Part shown: piece by piece, positions 1 to 12,353 of the stretch
Numbering within the stretch: the first letter of the stretch is position 1
How the letters are laid out: every line of letters starts with the position of its first letter
Assembly (NCBI GenBank): GCA_001643675.2
Contig: LSRY02000019.1
Span: 1,312,001 to 1,376,000 of the forward strand
Direction of reading: 5' to 3'
Length of the DNA stretch: 64,000 nucleotides
Source of the DNA: Monocercomonoides exilis
Lineage: Eukaryota > Preaxostyla > Oxymonadida > Polymastigidae
Translations under genes and position numbers: made by a program
Notes under the pieces: model-generated
Told to the model about the DNA's origin: nothing
What the model saw: the letters and a program-made list of their open reading frames with translations, nothing else
Database searches by the model: none

Positions 1-2612
1 TTGTTTGAGGTTTTGCATTGGCTGCATCATTGCCATTACACGATGTGAAAAAAGAAAATTGGTTTGATAGTTGTTCTTCAGAATAGACATTGGAAAATGA
101 ATGTGAATGACTTGTTTGAAATGAAATGTTATTGTTGCAACATCTTTCAGAAGATGATGAATTTCCAGCCTCTTCTCCTTGATTATTTTCCGATATGTGA
201 AGCTGAATCGGATGTTGATACTGAAGTGAGCTTCGAGGAATACATGATGATTGTGAAGGACTAGATAATGTTGAATCATTTGTGATATCAGATGTGAAGT
301 GTTTTTGTTTGTTGTTTGCAGATGAGGAAGGAATAGCAATATTTGTATTGTGACTGATATTAATTTGCTCAAATTGGTATCCATTGTTTTGATGTGAGTG
401 TGAAATGTTAGAATATTGTGAAGTGTTTGTATCCTCGAAGTGAATATCTGAAGCGTTGAAATGTACAGTGGATTTTTCTTTTGCTGTTTTTGTAAAAAAC
501 AAATTCGGAGATTCTGGATTATTCACTGCATAGTTTTCTCTAAGACAAATTTGCATGAAAATGGATAGGAGTGGTCTTGATCCATTTGAAATATGTTTGT
601 TTATTTCTTCATTTATAGGTTTTGAAATTGATAAAATATTTCCATCATTGCATAAAATCCATTTTTCTGAATGCCTTGAATGAGAATCGAATAATGAATC
701 ATCAATTCTTCTCAAGCAAAAAAAATGACCATTATCATTGTCACCGTTGTAGAATAGTTGTCCAATAAGAGTGTAATTGTGAGCGTTTAAATAATGAATG
801 TCACTCAAAACTTGTTTCCCTTGAATGCTAGAGAAACTGATATTCTGAGGCACGTGCGTGTTTGAATGTTGAATGTTACTGGGGTCTTCCAATGCAATGA
901 ATAAAAATTTTGGAAAGTTCTCAATGTTCAAAAAAGAATCATGATATGTGTTTTGACCACAAAGTTCGCAATATGCTTCTTTATTATTTGAATTATCCGA
1001 ATTCACAATGGATGCATCATTGAAAGCATCAACAATATTGTGACCCTGCAACCTTATTAACGATGAAATTTCTATTGGACCTTCAGATCGAATGTTGCAT
1101 TTTGAACAAATTTTTGGAAAGCTGAGTGTTGATTTAATATTATTATTCAATTTTGGTGTTGTGCTGCATAAATCTTGGCAAAAATCAAAAAACGAAATGT
1201 AAAATTCTTGTTGATCATCATGTCTCAAATTATGATTCTTCTCCCATTTTTTCGTTAATAATTTGTTCCATGATTTTTTGAAATTTGAATTTGATGGTTT
1301 CAACTTATCAAAGCTGTTATTGACAAGAGAGTTTAGCTGTGAATGAAATTTATCGATTTTCCCCTTCCGAATATCAAATACTCCTCCATATTTGAAGACA
1401 GAACGAAAGACTTGAATCAGTGATGCCAAACAGCATGTATTACCTAAATTGGGAAGTGCAAGACTTGTCAACAAAGACTTGTCTTCTGACGCATTTGAAA
1501 GTTCAACTTGAGATGATAATTCTGCATCTGAAGTATTCCTTATATCAGAGTTGTTTCCAGATAAAATTTGAACTGAATTGTTGTCATTGCTCTCGTCATT
1601 AATCATTGAATTATTTGTTTGTCTCATTGTCAAGGATTCATTTGGATTATCAAATGAAAACCAATCGTTGTCAAAATAAGCTTGAGACCTTGTTAAAACT
1701 GAATTCGTTGAATTGTCTTGAAAATCCTCTGTTGAACTTTCGATATCCATATGATTCCATTCAGAAGTTTGAATACTCTGATTTGAAACAGAACGTTCGT
1801 TAATTTCACGCGGAGTGATATTATTTTGAGAAAAATAATTTCTTAAGGGATCGATGTCAGGTTCCATGTTCGAATCCGAGTTTAAAATTGCGAAATCATC
1901 ATCAATTATTTGTGAGGAATCTTAACAAATACAAATAAAATAAGAAAAAAAATATCAAAAGAAAAATGTGAAGATAAAACAATAACAAAAAAAAACTTTT
2001 TTTTGAACGAGATAGTCTGCATATTGACTCAGAAGATTCTGTGGAATTTTCAATCAAAAACTTTTCAAATTTTTGTTGATCTTGTGGACTCAGTTCTAAA
2101 AAAGAATTAATAGAAATTTAAAAAATAGTTATATAATAACAAACTAGATTTCGAAGGTGGTGTAGGTGGCTTGTCCGGAATGAAAATATCAAAAGACTCT
2201 GTTGATCCGGTTTGTTTTGCATGTGCATAATTTCCTAGCGTGCACTCAAAGCCAAGCTCGCGGAGTTGGTGAAAACTGTATTCGAAGCACACACACTTTA
2301 GTATTGCAACTTTTGTGTGCAAGTTTTTCTCTTTATTGTACAGACTGGCCAGACGAAGAGTAACAAATTTATTTGTATCTGAGTTGAAAAATATCAAACA
2401 AACAACAAAGAATTAATCATCAAAGAATTCATCAATAACATACCATCAAAAATACTTTGAATCTTTGTAAAAATTTTCTTTCCAAAATTTGTATGTAAAA
2501 ACATATGATTCATCAACTCCACAACTTGGTTCGATGATTTTTTATTCATAAAAGTCCACACATATGAGCATATTTCACTTTTGCGAGAAGGTGAAAGTTC
2601 CGAAAACATCAT
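1..2612 (-). CDS. Ubiquitin-specific protease (USP, peptidase C19), C-terminus beyond window
   Basis: Deubiquitinating cysteine protease that removes ubiquitin from proteins. Four minus-strand exons give one frame: 2612-2444, 2378-2145, 2095-1997, 1920-1 (open at the edge, at least 807 aa). All three introns (65, 49 and 76 nt) are GT-AG and phase 1. The catalytic domain starts near residue 323. The Cys box NLGNTCC (nucleophile about C330) is followed by HDDQQEF, a zinc-finger pair CSKC (439-442) and CELC (485-488), the His box NGHFFC (H566), and W-x-x-C-N-D (592-593) supplying the third catalytic residue. About 320 N-terminal residues hold a helical stretch and a Ser/Asn-rich linker; the tail after residue 620 is Ser/Asn/His-rich. 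The start is the first ATG of the first exon. The substrate is unknown. All key residues are present, so it is probably active. Confidence 0.88.
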
Positions 2613-3239
2613 TGAGATTTTGGTTATCCGGAAAAAAATTGGTCAAGTTTCAAGAACGAAAAAATGAAGGTAATGGTTCAATATCCATTATTTTAATTTG
2701 AAGTGATCAAATGTGTGATAAATGATGTTTTGATGAAATTTAACTGATTTTAATATGACAGATTATGCATTTATTCAATAACTATTTTATTGTTTTCATA
2801 TTCTTTACAGAAGCATCTCAGTTATGAAATAAGTTACAGAAAACTGTCACAAGACAGTTCTTTTTAAAACTGCTGATTATTGAAATAAAAGAAGATATTA
2901 CTGTTATCTTTCACATGAACGGCTGCAAAAAAACTGAGATCTTCATTTGCATTAATTATTATCTATTTTCTGTCAGTTTGAATCATCGTTTTGCTAACTC
3001 TTTATTCATTTAAATTTTTGGTGAAACTTTTTCAAAATTTTATTTATTCCTTCCATCAGCAAAATGAACATCATTTATTATTATTCTTTTGAAAAACTTA
3101 ATATAGACACTTCAAAATTAAAGAAAAACAATTATTTTATTTCTTCTTCTAATTTTTTATCATTTTGTCTAATTTTCTGAAATGAAAGAGAAATCATCTT
3201 GAATATCTTCAACGAAAATAATGTTTTGTTTACACTAAA
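2613..3239. other. Intergenic, AT-rich
   Basis: Spacer upstream of the USP start. It contains only short reading frames and A/T runs. The USP promoter must lie here, but no recognisable element stands out. Confidence 0.6.
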
Positions 3240-5900
3240 AAGTGAATGAAAAGGTTTTGAAAGAACAAAACATCAAATGCGAAAAAGAAAACAACACACT
3301 TATTCCTTTCATGAAGAACACTTGGCTTATCGTAAATGTCACATAACTCACAGCTATCGACAGTACACTTTCCTGCGGAACGACAGCCCCAATCGTAACA
3401 AACTCATCAATGCTCTCCACCTTCTTTTAAGTTCCAGAATGCCTCAATACCACATCCATTTCGAAACATCCATTTTGTCTCTCATTCCTGTCCCCTTCTC
3501 TCCCTTCTATGCTCTGTTCAAACCCAACTGGCTCAATCAAAAGCTCAACTCCCATTCTCAGTCCCAATTTCCCTCTCCTCATCCTCCTCAGCTCCATCAC
3601 CTTCTTTGCACTGTTATCCTTTGCTGCAATCTTCTCGTTCGTCAAATCCAGCTCATCCATTCTTTCCCTCAAGACTTATTCAAATATGCTGCACATGTGG
3701 GAAATGCGAAGATGTTCTTCTGGAACATAACAGATCAGGGGAGCAGCGTGCTCAGATTCTGCATCAATAAACTAATGTTATCTGTTTGATAAGATGAAAA
3801 ACTCTCACTGACTTATCGTTCGTTCTTCTACAGTTAGCTCCTCCAATTGAGCTTCTCCTTTTTCTTCAACAACTTCTCTTTTCAAGCATTTTGCTCAGAA
3901 ATATGTTGAGACAAAATAATGCATTCTCGATGTGAAATAAATATTTGTATGATTCCCAAAACAATTTGAAATTTGGAGAAGGCTTATTGAAAAAGGAGGA
4001 AAAATTGGAAGAATTTGGAAAACAAGACAACTTATTAAAAATTAACAACTCATTTGAAAACACGAGTGGGAATGTCAAATGATCAATATTCACACTATGC
4101 ACTCTCAAAGAACATCTGTATGTTGTTGATTGTCATCTCTTTCTCGCTTAAAACTTGTCTTAACAGTGCGAAATAAACACATGATGATGGAAAGGTGTAG
4201 TCTCCTTCTTTCTTCCAATGCCATGTTATTGTATCATGAAACAGCTCCATCCTCTTCCCGTAACACAAAGGTGACTTTAGCAGATCTCACCTTCTGCCTC
4301 GTCCATCCGCAGCTGTAGCTCCTCCGCATCCTCCAGAATCATCGCCGACTGAAACTGCTCCTGTCTCCTTTCTTCTCCACCTCCAATTGCACAGCTTCAA
4401 TTCTCCGCTTCAACCGAAACCACACCCACTCTGAGTAATGGTCGTCCAGCTTCTGCTTACAGTCTTTGCAAGCTCATTGTTTTTGGATGAGATCAAAGGC
4501 GCTCACTGGTCAACCACGTTGCATTCATCTTGCTGGTTCAAGTGCATCACGAAGTTGCTATATTACCAAGCCTCAAGAAAAAACTCCAAAGATAGTGCTC
4601 AACATCAAGATTTACGGCTTGCATCCTAGAAGATCTGCTGCCACTACACAAGTAGCGCCTGATAACAACAAGCATGAAAGACTCAACTTCATCTAACGAG
4701 ATGCCTGCTCAAGCCACAACAGATAACAATTGCAACACTGATGAAGATGAAAACTGTGTATTGCTAGTAAATATGATATCATCCAGTACCTTCCTCACCT
4801 CTTTCCACATCGCTGCTTCTGCTTGGTTATGATTTGCTAAAACAACAGAAACTCAAACGCATCAGCTACACACTTCTTTTAGTGCAGCCCTCAAACTCAC
4901 CGAAAAACATATTGATCTTTTTCAACACTGATCATTCAAGAAACATGATGCAGCATGAGAAGAACAATAACTCATCTTCAATAAACTCCTCAAGCGCAAT
5001 CTTTTCTAATAGCCTAATATCCACAAAGTTCTGCCATAACCAACAGTTCGTTAATTAATCCATGTCACTCAGTTTCATTCTTCATCTGTTCAGAGCGCTT
5101 CTCCCCTGTTCACAGAAACTTAAAAGTATCAAATACATTTCTCAGAACGTTTGCACCAGCCGACCTAGCAATGTCCTTGTCCAGGATCACTCTCATCTTG
5201 TCTGAGGATGTCCATCGGTTCGTAGGGATCGTATGCACAAGCAATGTCTATATCTCTGCCTTCAGCAGCATCGCAGCCGCTTTATCTGCACAGACGACAA
5301 CTGCTTATGCAGCTCCAAAGCACACACCTTATTTGACCCTCTCGTAACTTTTTTCTCCTTCCCCTCCAACGAAACTTCACAATCTTCTCTTTCCACGCTA
5401 TCCTGCTTTATTCGGATCTTCTCCTTCTCGATCCGCATATCAATGTGATCCTTCTTCATCATCATCAACCAGCTGCTCCTGCACCTTCATCACTTTTGCG
5501 CTTCCTTCTCATTCAGCTTTGGAATTGTCTTTTGATCCATTGGGATGATCGTGTACTTCTTCTGAAACGATTTCATCAGCAATCTTTTCATCTCAAAACA
5601 TTCGCAACAACATCAAGGACAAAGAAGACCTCTTTATCTCTTGATTAGCATCCTCGTATTTTTCTTTTTTATTTTCCTCATCCTTATTCTTCAGTTGCTG
5701 TTGTAGCTTCTGCTTCATCTTCTTCCTCCTCCCATGTCACCAGCTTATTCATTTTGCACAACATAACTGATCATCCATCCTCAGGAAAACAGCCTCCATT
5801 CCCTTTTTCACAATCTTCCACACTTCTTTCACTGCAACCACTCATCCTTTAATTCGTTGTCCTGCTTCATCATATGAAACCTCGACTGCATCGATCGAAA
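3240..5900 (-). pseudogene. Decayed coiled-coil protein gene
   Basis: On the minus strand short Glu/Lys/Gln-rich coiled-coil pieces appear in shifting frames, broken by stops. The segment around 5262-5560 reads VQEQLV, then MKKDHIDMRIEKEK and QDSVERED. It aligns with ELQEQLVAMKKAALIDVGIEKEK and GWVESEDSE of the coiled-coil gene at 12354-13711, with frameshifts and stops between the blocks. Other coil-like pieces occur near 4250-4400 and 3430-3670. Pyrimidine-rich plus-strand DNA with no long frame, next to a readable paralog, indicates a dead copy. Its limits are approximate. Confidence 0.5.
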
Positions 5901-6429
5901 CACAAACAGCATTGCTGCGGACAAGCGAAGAGATGCATCAACCAGATCGAAAATCGAAGGGAAATCATTCCCATTCACTATAGATAAAAATCCTATTGAT
6001 TATTCAATTTGGCAGATAACTCCGTTATAACCGAAAAAATCGATTCTTCCATCTGAATATATTGAAAAACCCCAAAAATATTATTTCACTCGTCAGCATT
6101 CACCCCAATGCAATAGATCACTTTCCTTAAGAATAGAACCAATTTATTCCTGTCGCTCTCAATGAAATGGCTTGTTTCATTTGAAATTGATTTTATCAAA
6201 TACAAACATCATAATTATCAGGTTCCACACAACATCATAATTTTTATCTTCACCAAATCAATAACGCAGCTTTGATCAAAGAATTTGAATTGTCGTCAAA
6301 ACATAGAAATAAAAATTAACGAGAAATTCCAATTTTTGCAATTAAATTATTTGGCTTTTATATATGTTGATTATTAGTTGCTTTTTTTTGTTTAATTATG
6401 AATGTGTTCTTTTCAAATTATTTTTGAGC
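5901..6429. other. Non-coding spacer
   Basis: AT-rich stretch with no convincing frame on either strand, lying between two relics. Confidence 0.5.
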
Positions 6430-6835
6430 TTTTTTGGATTCATTGAAAGCGTCAAATGAAGAAAAATTGAAAAAAATGAAGAACTAAATGAGAAGTTTCT
6501 TGCTGATCTTTGCGTATGCTATCTTTTGCTTTATCGCATATTTTCTTCAGAATTGTTTTCATTTTGAATTCGCTGCCTTCTGAAAGTAACATCGTTCAAG
6601 GAGGAAAACGAAAAAGTTCAAAAGGAAAAGGAAATGACTTTGCTAACTTTGATTCACAAATGCAACTGTGAATGTAATCAACAACTCCATTATTGATATT
6701 TTTGAATTTCATTATCATTTTTTATTAGTTATTTGAAAAAGAAATTTGCATTAATGAAATCAAAGAGATTATCCAGAATCAACTGGAACAACAAAATCTG
6801 AGATAACTTGCCTTTCAGTCTATTTGAATGTGTTT
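6430..6835 (+). pseudogene. Relic of the helical-repeat family gene
   Basis: Nucleotide-level match to the gene at 10148-11552. 6490-6670 parallels the end of its second exon (the ADLC / VDLCEC region), 6673-6728 parallels its second intron including an ATTAG 3' end, and 6729-6825 parallels the start of its third exon (EINEIKEI versus YISEIKEI). The frame carries stops and indels. Because the intron is retained, the copy arose through DNA duplication and not through reverse transcription. Same strand as the intact member, about 3.7 kb away. Confidence 0.65.
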
Positions 6836-7019
6836 ATCAATAGGATTTTTCAGTTACAAAGGTTTGGAAGAAAGGATAACGAATGAACGACATTTCTCAA
6901 GATAGGCCAAGAGAGAATTGGAAGAGAAAAGAAGAGCTGAAGGAGGAAGTGGAATGATGAAGGTGATGTGCAGATGTTTCGATGAAATATAGTTGAATGT
7001 GCGAGTGTGGTCTGTGGAT

Positions 7020-8026
7020 GCTGTGTCTTCGATTGCAAAGATGGCGGAGCAAGAATGAAAAGTATTTGACAGAAAAGGATGTTGACGAGGAGGAAGGGGC
7101 ACAATAAAAGACAGCGCTTGCGTTTTCGGAATCTCTGAGGAATTGTTTCGGTCTGGAAGCAGAGGCGCAGGACTCAATATCCACTAATTCTTCTGAGCCG
7201 TCATCGGATGAACGAGCAGGATACAGCGGAAGTGGCAGTGGGCTGTTTGGGGCAGGGAGTGCTGTGTGGAGGAGAAGAGGGATGGGCTGGGGAAGGGAGT
7301 GGAGAAGGGGGAAGGGAGGTGCCGGCTTGTGGATGTGAAGGTGGGAAGAAAGAGGAAGAAGGGAGGAGGAGAAGGGGTTGTGCCAGTGGTTGTGGCTGAG
7401 TGCGAGGGTGTGTGTGGTGGGGAAGATTGGCGGAGGGAGTTGCGGTGTGTGTATTCGGAGGAGTGCGGGGCGTGGCAGCCGCTTTCTGGCAGTAGGGGGT
7501 GCCTTTGGGAGGAAGCCGCATGGCGCATGGGAGGGACGGAGGCAGGGAGAGGCAGGGATGGCGGGGATGGAGGGGATGGTGAAGTGCTGGACGAGGCTGA
7601 TGCAGATGTGGCGCGGGCAGAGGAGCTGGAGCGGGAGATCCTGGGGCTGCTGCAGGCAGGGGCATGCAGAGGAAGGAAGGAGGCGGAGGAGAATGCAGCG
7701 GTGCTGGTGCATGTGCGGGTGCTGCAGAGCCAGCTGGAGCAGGATGGCAGGAAGTTTTCTTGTACAGGTGCCTTCCACTTAGGATAGTCAGACTGATGAT
7801 GAATGAACATGGCATTGTGCATGCACAAGAAAAGGGAAATGCTAAAATGTTGAGATGCTTGCTTTCTGACTATAACATGTACACCATCCAAAATACTTCT
7901 TCTCTGGAGTTACACCAGCCAGTTGCCATGTTCCAATCATTCGCTGAACATAGAGATGGAAAAGTTGAAGTGTCATTGAGAACAAATCACGCAGGAAATC
8001 ACTCTGAGGTTGTCATTTTCAAGTAA
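7020..8026 (+). pseudogene. GC-rich coiled-coil-like gene fragment, probably inactive
   Basis: From 7087 the plus strand reads DVDEEEGAQ, an in-frame TAA (7105-7107), then KTALAFSESLRNCFGLEAEAQ and an Ser/Gly-rich linker. The reading then changes frame near 7260 and continues to about 7765 as Arg/Gly-rich and then heptad-like (AEELEREILGLLQ, AEENAAVL), ending at a possible GTGCCT donor. A separate open stretch up to a TAA at 8024-8026 could be a last exon. Base composition jumps to clearly GC-rich between 7200 and 7765. The unrelated frames and internal stop favour a broken gene, but unseen introns could explain part of this. The function is not recognised. Confidence 0.4.
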
Positions 8027-9106
8027 AATAATTATTGATATTGTTTTAATTTTTCAAATATTTATTTTTTCAAATTCATGAAATTATTAAACAAAAAAGA
8101 AAACCCAAAAAAAGATTTGTGATATGCACAGTTGTAAGTTTACTGATTCGTTATGTTTGCTTTTTTAACATTTCATCTTGTTGAAATGAGCAAGAAACTT
8201 TTTTCAAAATAAAAAATAATAGTCATAAAAGAAAAAATATTAAACACAAAGAAAAAAATTTTCTTCAATCTTCCGATCTCCAAAAGTTGTGGATGAAATT
8301 TACAACCATTAAACTTTAGTGCTTTATTCGGTTTAAAGATTTATTATTATTTTTGATTGGTTTGAGAAGAAGATAATTACAAAAAAGGAAAAATCAGCAT
8401 GCTATCAAAAAAAAAGAAACAGTTTGACAATAAATAACAGTCTTTAAAAATTGCAACGTAAAAAACAAAGTCCAACATAAAAAGGATCAAAGAAAGAACT
8501 GTTAAATACTAAAAAAATTCATTTCAGACAATGAATATTTTAAAAAACTTCTTTGACAAAAATACGCCTGCAATCGAATGGACTGATCCAAGTAACTCCT
8601 TTTTTTATTAAACTTCTTATCTTTTCAATCAGTCATATTTTTTATCCAAACAATGATTTATTCGAAAGAAGTGGTAAAGACCAATAGATGCAAAGATCAA
8701 TGAATATTTACGATTTGTCTACGTCCTTCAGTTGTAACTGTTATTGAAATACACAATAATTAAAAAAAAATTTTGCCATATTTAATTACACAAACATTCC
8801 CTTATTTTTTTTCTTTTTTCAAATGAGAATTCTTTTTATTGATCATTGTTGTTTTTTTTAATAACATTTCATATATTGAAAGCCAATGCATCAGCTGGCT
8901 GTTTTATTTTTGAATCACAATTCGTTATTAACAAAATTGATTTTTCAAAAAAAACTTGAAAAGATATCAATCATTCTCTTGAGGTGAATGTGAGACAATC
9001 GAACTTTATAAAATAATTGATAATACTGTATATATCATCTCTAAATTCAATTTTTAGCGTTGTTATGAAGCAAAAATCCATCATCGAAATTTTTATTTGA
9101 AAATTT

Positions 9107-9129
9107 ATGATTTCAAAAATAATCACCCA
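9107..9129 (+). repeat. 23-bp direct repeat, copy 1
   Basis: The stretch ATGATTTCAAAAATAATC followed by ACCCA is identical to 9283-9305, and a partial third copy starts near 9203. Flanking bases also show loose similarity, suggesting a local duplication of roughly 175 bp that has since diverged. Confidence 0.6.
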
Positions 9130-9282
9130 TATTTTTGAGGAAATGTATTTTTTCGAAAAACCCATTGAGATAAAAAGTTTGATCAAAACTCGAACAAAAG
9201 AATGATTTCAAAAATGATAAGCCAGTTCATTAATTGATATTCAAGAAAAATTTTTGATTAGAATTTTTTGAATGAAAAAATA

Positions 9283-9305
9283 TGATTTCAAAAATAATCA
9301 CCCAA
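9283..9305 (+). repeat. 23-bp direct repeat, copy 2
   Basis: Second exact copy of the 23-bp unit at 9107-9129, 176 bp further on. Confidence 0.6.
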
Positions 9306-10147
9306 ATTTCTCAACAATTTTTGTGAAGTTAATACAAACATTATGTTTTATATTCACAAACATCTCACAAAACAATAACAAAAATGTTCAAAATGAAGTG
9401 AGGGGATTTTCACGTTGAAAAAAACCGACAATTTCGAGTTACAAACGACCAGGCCTTCCACGACCTCCCTGGTTTTCCACCAAGGGAATTCATTGAACAA
9501 ATTTTCATCTATTCTTCCAATAATTGTTTGAAAAAAATCTCAAAAATTGATGTCATTGCTCACTTTATTTGTTGTTTGATTCATTTCAACTCTCTTTCGA
9601 CAAATCAGCTCCTGAAATCAATCCAATTTTTTATATTTTATTGTTCATTTTCCTGTTCATTGAAAAAAGCAGCAGATAAAATAATGTTCAATACGAATAA
9701 CAACATACTAAATATATATTCCCAGTTGAAAACTTTTTTTTTTTAATTTTATGAATGTGAATCCTTGGCTGTCAAAAAGTGATAATTGTCTTTCAAAAAC
9801 AACAAACACAATTCATTGTTCACAGGCTTGTGCAATTCAGGAAAATAAGATTGTCCATATAATTCATTATACCAATTTATCTACCTTGTTTTGATATAAA
9901 AAATTTTCTTTTTTCAAACAATTGTTTGATCATAATTTCCATAATAACAAAGGTGAATTAGATAAAGAATTGTTTCCTTCATAATACCTAATCAAAAATA
10001 CTAATACAAAGAACTATGGCATGACAACTGATTTTTTCAAGACTTTTTTGTGTTTTTATTTACATCCTTTTCTTCTTTCAAAACATATGTGAATTCAATG
10101 TGAATTATAAAAATTGTGTTTTTTTCTGAATACAATGTATTTCGAAA

Positions 10148-11552
10148 ATGCAGGAGACGGACAACACAAAAAATCTAAGAGGTTTGCTTTCATTGTTGCA
10201 TTTGAATTCTTTTCTATTGCATTGTTTTCTAATTTTTTTATTTGAAGAATTGTTTTCTGAGCTTGAACATTGCGATGAGGAAGATCAGCAACAGAAAATC
10301 GACGAAATGAAAAAATTGATTGAGAAGATGGATACTAAGGAATTATTATTTATTTACACAGAAGAACAATTCAATGAAATCGGAAAAATGATTGAAAAAG
10401 AGAAATTGCATTTGGAAAATGTTCTTTTGTTTCTGAAACCGATTGGATATTGCAAAGCGTTGAACTATTTGTATATTGTTGGATTCGAAAGATCTTTGTT
10501 GAACAAAAGATTAAAAAAGATGATAATTGAAGAAGAAAAGAAAAAGGAAGGAAAGAATGAAAAGCTTTTTGTTGATCTTTGTGAATGCTGCATTTTTCTT
10601 CACTGCAATTATCCACGTATATTACTTACAATTTGTGTGCCTTGTCTTCTGAATGCTACCTTGAAGAAAGAAGAAAGCGATAAAGTTCAAAAAGAAGTGG
10701 AAATGGCTTTGCTCGCACTGAGTTGCATGAGAAAATATGTGGTATGGGAACTTCTCCTTCATTTATGATATTATTGATTTTTTCCTTATTTCTTATCAGT
10801 TTATCGAACAAGAACTTTACATCAGTGAAATCAAAGAAATCATTAAGTACCATCAAGAGCATCAGAATCTGACACGACTTGCATATCAGTCTGCTTGGCA
10901 ATTTTTGATAAGCCGATCATGCATAGACAAAAGTTTGGAAGATATGATTGTGAATGAACTGCATTTTGGAAGAGAGGCATCAGGAGAACTGGAAGAGCTT
11001 TCAAAATATGTGGATTGGAGGAGAAAAGAAGAAGAAAATGGAAGAATAGAAGTGAAAATAATCTGGAGATGGCTCTATATAATTTTAGATTTCTTTCACT
11101 CTTGCAAATTATGGAACGAGGAATGGGAATGGCTTATCCGCAGCCTTGTTCAAGTGTTTCGAGCAGCAAAGGATAATTACAGAGAAATAAGACAATTGTG
11201 CATTTATTCATTAAGAGATACAGTGGAAGACAGAGCAGTTGAAATTGATGACTTTCTGAAAGGAGGTGCCACAGATCTGTTTTCAGAGGAAACGAAGCAA
11301 TCAACTTTGGAAGATAAAATCATGTGGAATTGTTTGAATTTCTTTTTGAATATTTCAGAAAGACTGAAAGAAAAGACGCATGAGGAAGCTGACGAAGTGA
11401 AAAGAAAGGAAGTTAAAAAGAAAATGTCTGAAAAGATGGAAGAGGATGGATACGAAGACGTTATCATTAGCTTTCATGAAGTAGTTTCTTTTCGCAATAA
11501 ATATTATCGTGAATTATCAAAAAATTTAGCAGATTATTTTGTAAATGTTTGA
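10148..11552 (+). CDS. All-helical (HEAT/ARM-like) protein of a multi-copy family, function unknown
   Basis: Three exons, 10148-10181, 10248-10741 and 10800-11552, join into 426 codons. The introns (66 and 58 nt) are GTTTGC...GAAG and GTATGG...TCAG, and both junctions keep frame (RELFSELE; MRKYVFIEQ). The protein is almost wholly alpha-helical, with amphipathic helices of about 15-20 residues reminiscent of HEAT/armadillo solenoids, and has no signal peptide or membrane segment. Conserved-looking blocks include VDLCECCIFL, EVEMALLALSC, LAYQSAWQFLI and QVFRAAKDNYREI. A decayed copy lies at 6430-6835. From memory, proteins of this type are abundant in oxymonad genomes; this was not checked. No enzymatic motif is visible. 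Confidence 0.8.
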
Positions 11553-11699
11553 GGAAAGGAAATTCTGCGATAATTCTGTTTCTCTGAATTTCAATTTTTT
11601 TAAAAAATCATTTAACAATTCAACAAACTTTTGAGACTTTTTTTATATCTTTTTTTTCTTTATTGAAATGCAACAATACAACGATAAAAGAAAGATCTT

Positions 11700-12353
11700 A
11701 ATGACAGTTAATTATTTCTTTTCTTTCACCAAAGCATCCTTCAAATGATATGTTGCTTCTATCTTCTTGAAAAGCATTCATTCTGAATTCTTCATTTTTT
11801 CCTTCATTACCTCGAGCTGCATCTTCTCAGCTTTTTCTGAAAGTCTATGAATTTACTGAACAGATAATGAGAAATGAGGAGAAAGAAAATAAAAAGAGTT
11901 TTCATAAGAAGAAAGTGAATGTGAAGAAAACGAAACTTTCTTTTGATGATTTGTGCGTCAATTCTTGATTCTCAACCATAAAAACCAAATTTTCTCGAAG
12001 TTCCTTTTCCTCTTCTGATTTGTTGTAATTCAATAGAAACACCAGAAACACAGACGCTTCTGCCAACCTTTTCTCCAACTGCATCATTTCAAATTCCTCA
12101 AAAAACATCTTGATCTTCTTCTCCGACGCCATTTCAAGCACCGTGTCGAAGAATTAGAAGAACAACAGCTTATCTTCATTCAACTTCTCTGGTTCAAATT
12201 CCCCAAACAGCCGAATTTCTGCAAAGTTTCCACAAGAATAGCTTCTCCGCCGTCTCTTCAGAAGACGCCTTTATTTTCATCTGCTCCCTTTTCTTTTGCG
12301 CAAGAGCTATCTGTTGCTTTTCAATCACCTCCTTGAACAGCGCCTTCTGCTCG
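11700..12353 (-). pseudogene. 3' remains of the coiled-coil gene
   Basis: Downstream of the stop that ends the gene at 12354-13711, coiled-coil coding sequence continues on the same strand in other frames. It reads EQKALFKEVIEKQQ (about 12300-12350), then after a frame change FGEFEPEKLNEDKLLFF, an in-frame TAA at 12154-12156, and FFDTVLEMASEKKIKMFFEEFEMM down to about 11930. A possible intron (GTTTCG...CTTTCAG) leads to AEKMQLEVMKEKMKNSE. The continuity of composition and theme argues that these once formed the C-terminal half of the same protein. Limits and splicing are uncertain. Confidence 0.45.

Larger units (their letters stand above)
8027..10147. other. Long AT-rich intergenic region
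   Basis: About 2.1 kb with many A and T runs and no frame that looks coding. It contains a short dispersed direct repeat (listed separately). A 9528-9746 frame is compositionally like the spacer and was not accepted. Confidence 0.6.

Noticed and set aside
3277-3789. Plus-strand 170-codon frame in the first spacer/relic region
   Set aside because: Composition is that of an antisense read of decayed coiled-coil sequence; no start context or homology is visible.
6897-7891. Overlapping minus-strand frames of 200-290 codons rich in Pro, His and Ser
   Set aside because: They lie opposite the GC-rich plus-strand coiled-coil fragment. Several frames are open at once, as expected from low stop frequency in GC-rich DNA, and none shows a protein-like pattern.
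9440-9495. Short GRGRPG-like reading on the minus strand resembling the transposase N-terminal GRP motif
   Set aside because: Only a few codons, no TIR or other transposon remains nearby, so chance cannot be excluded.
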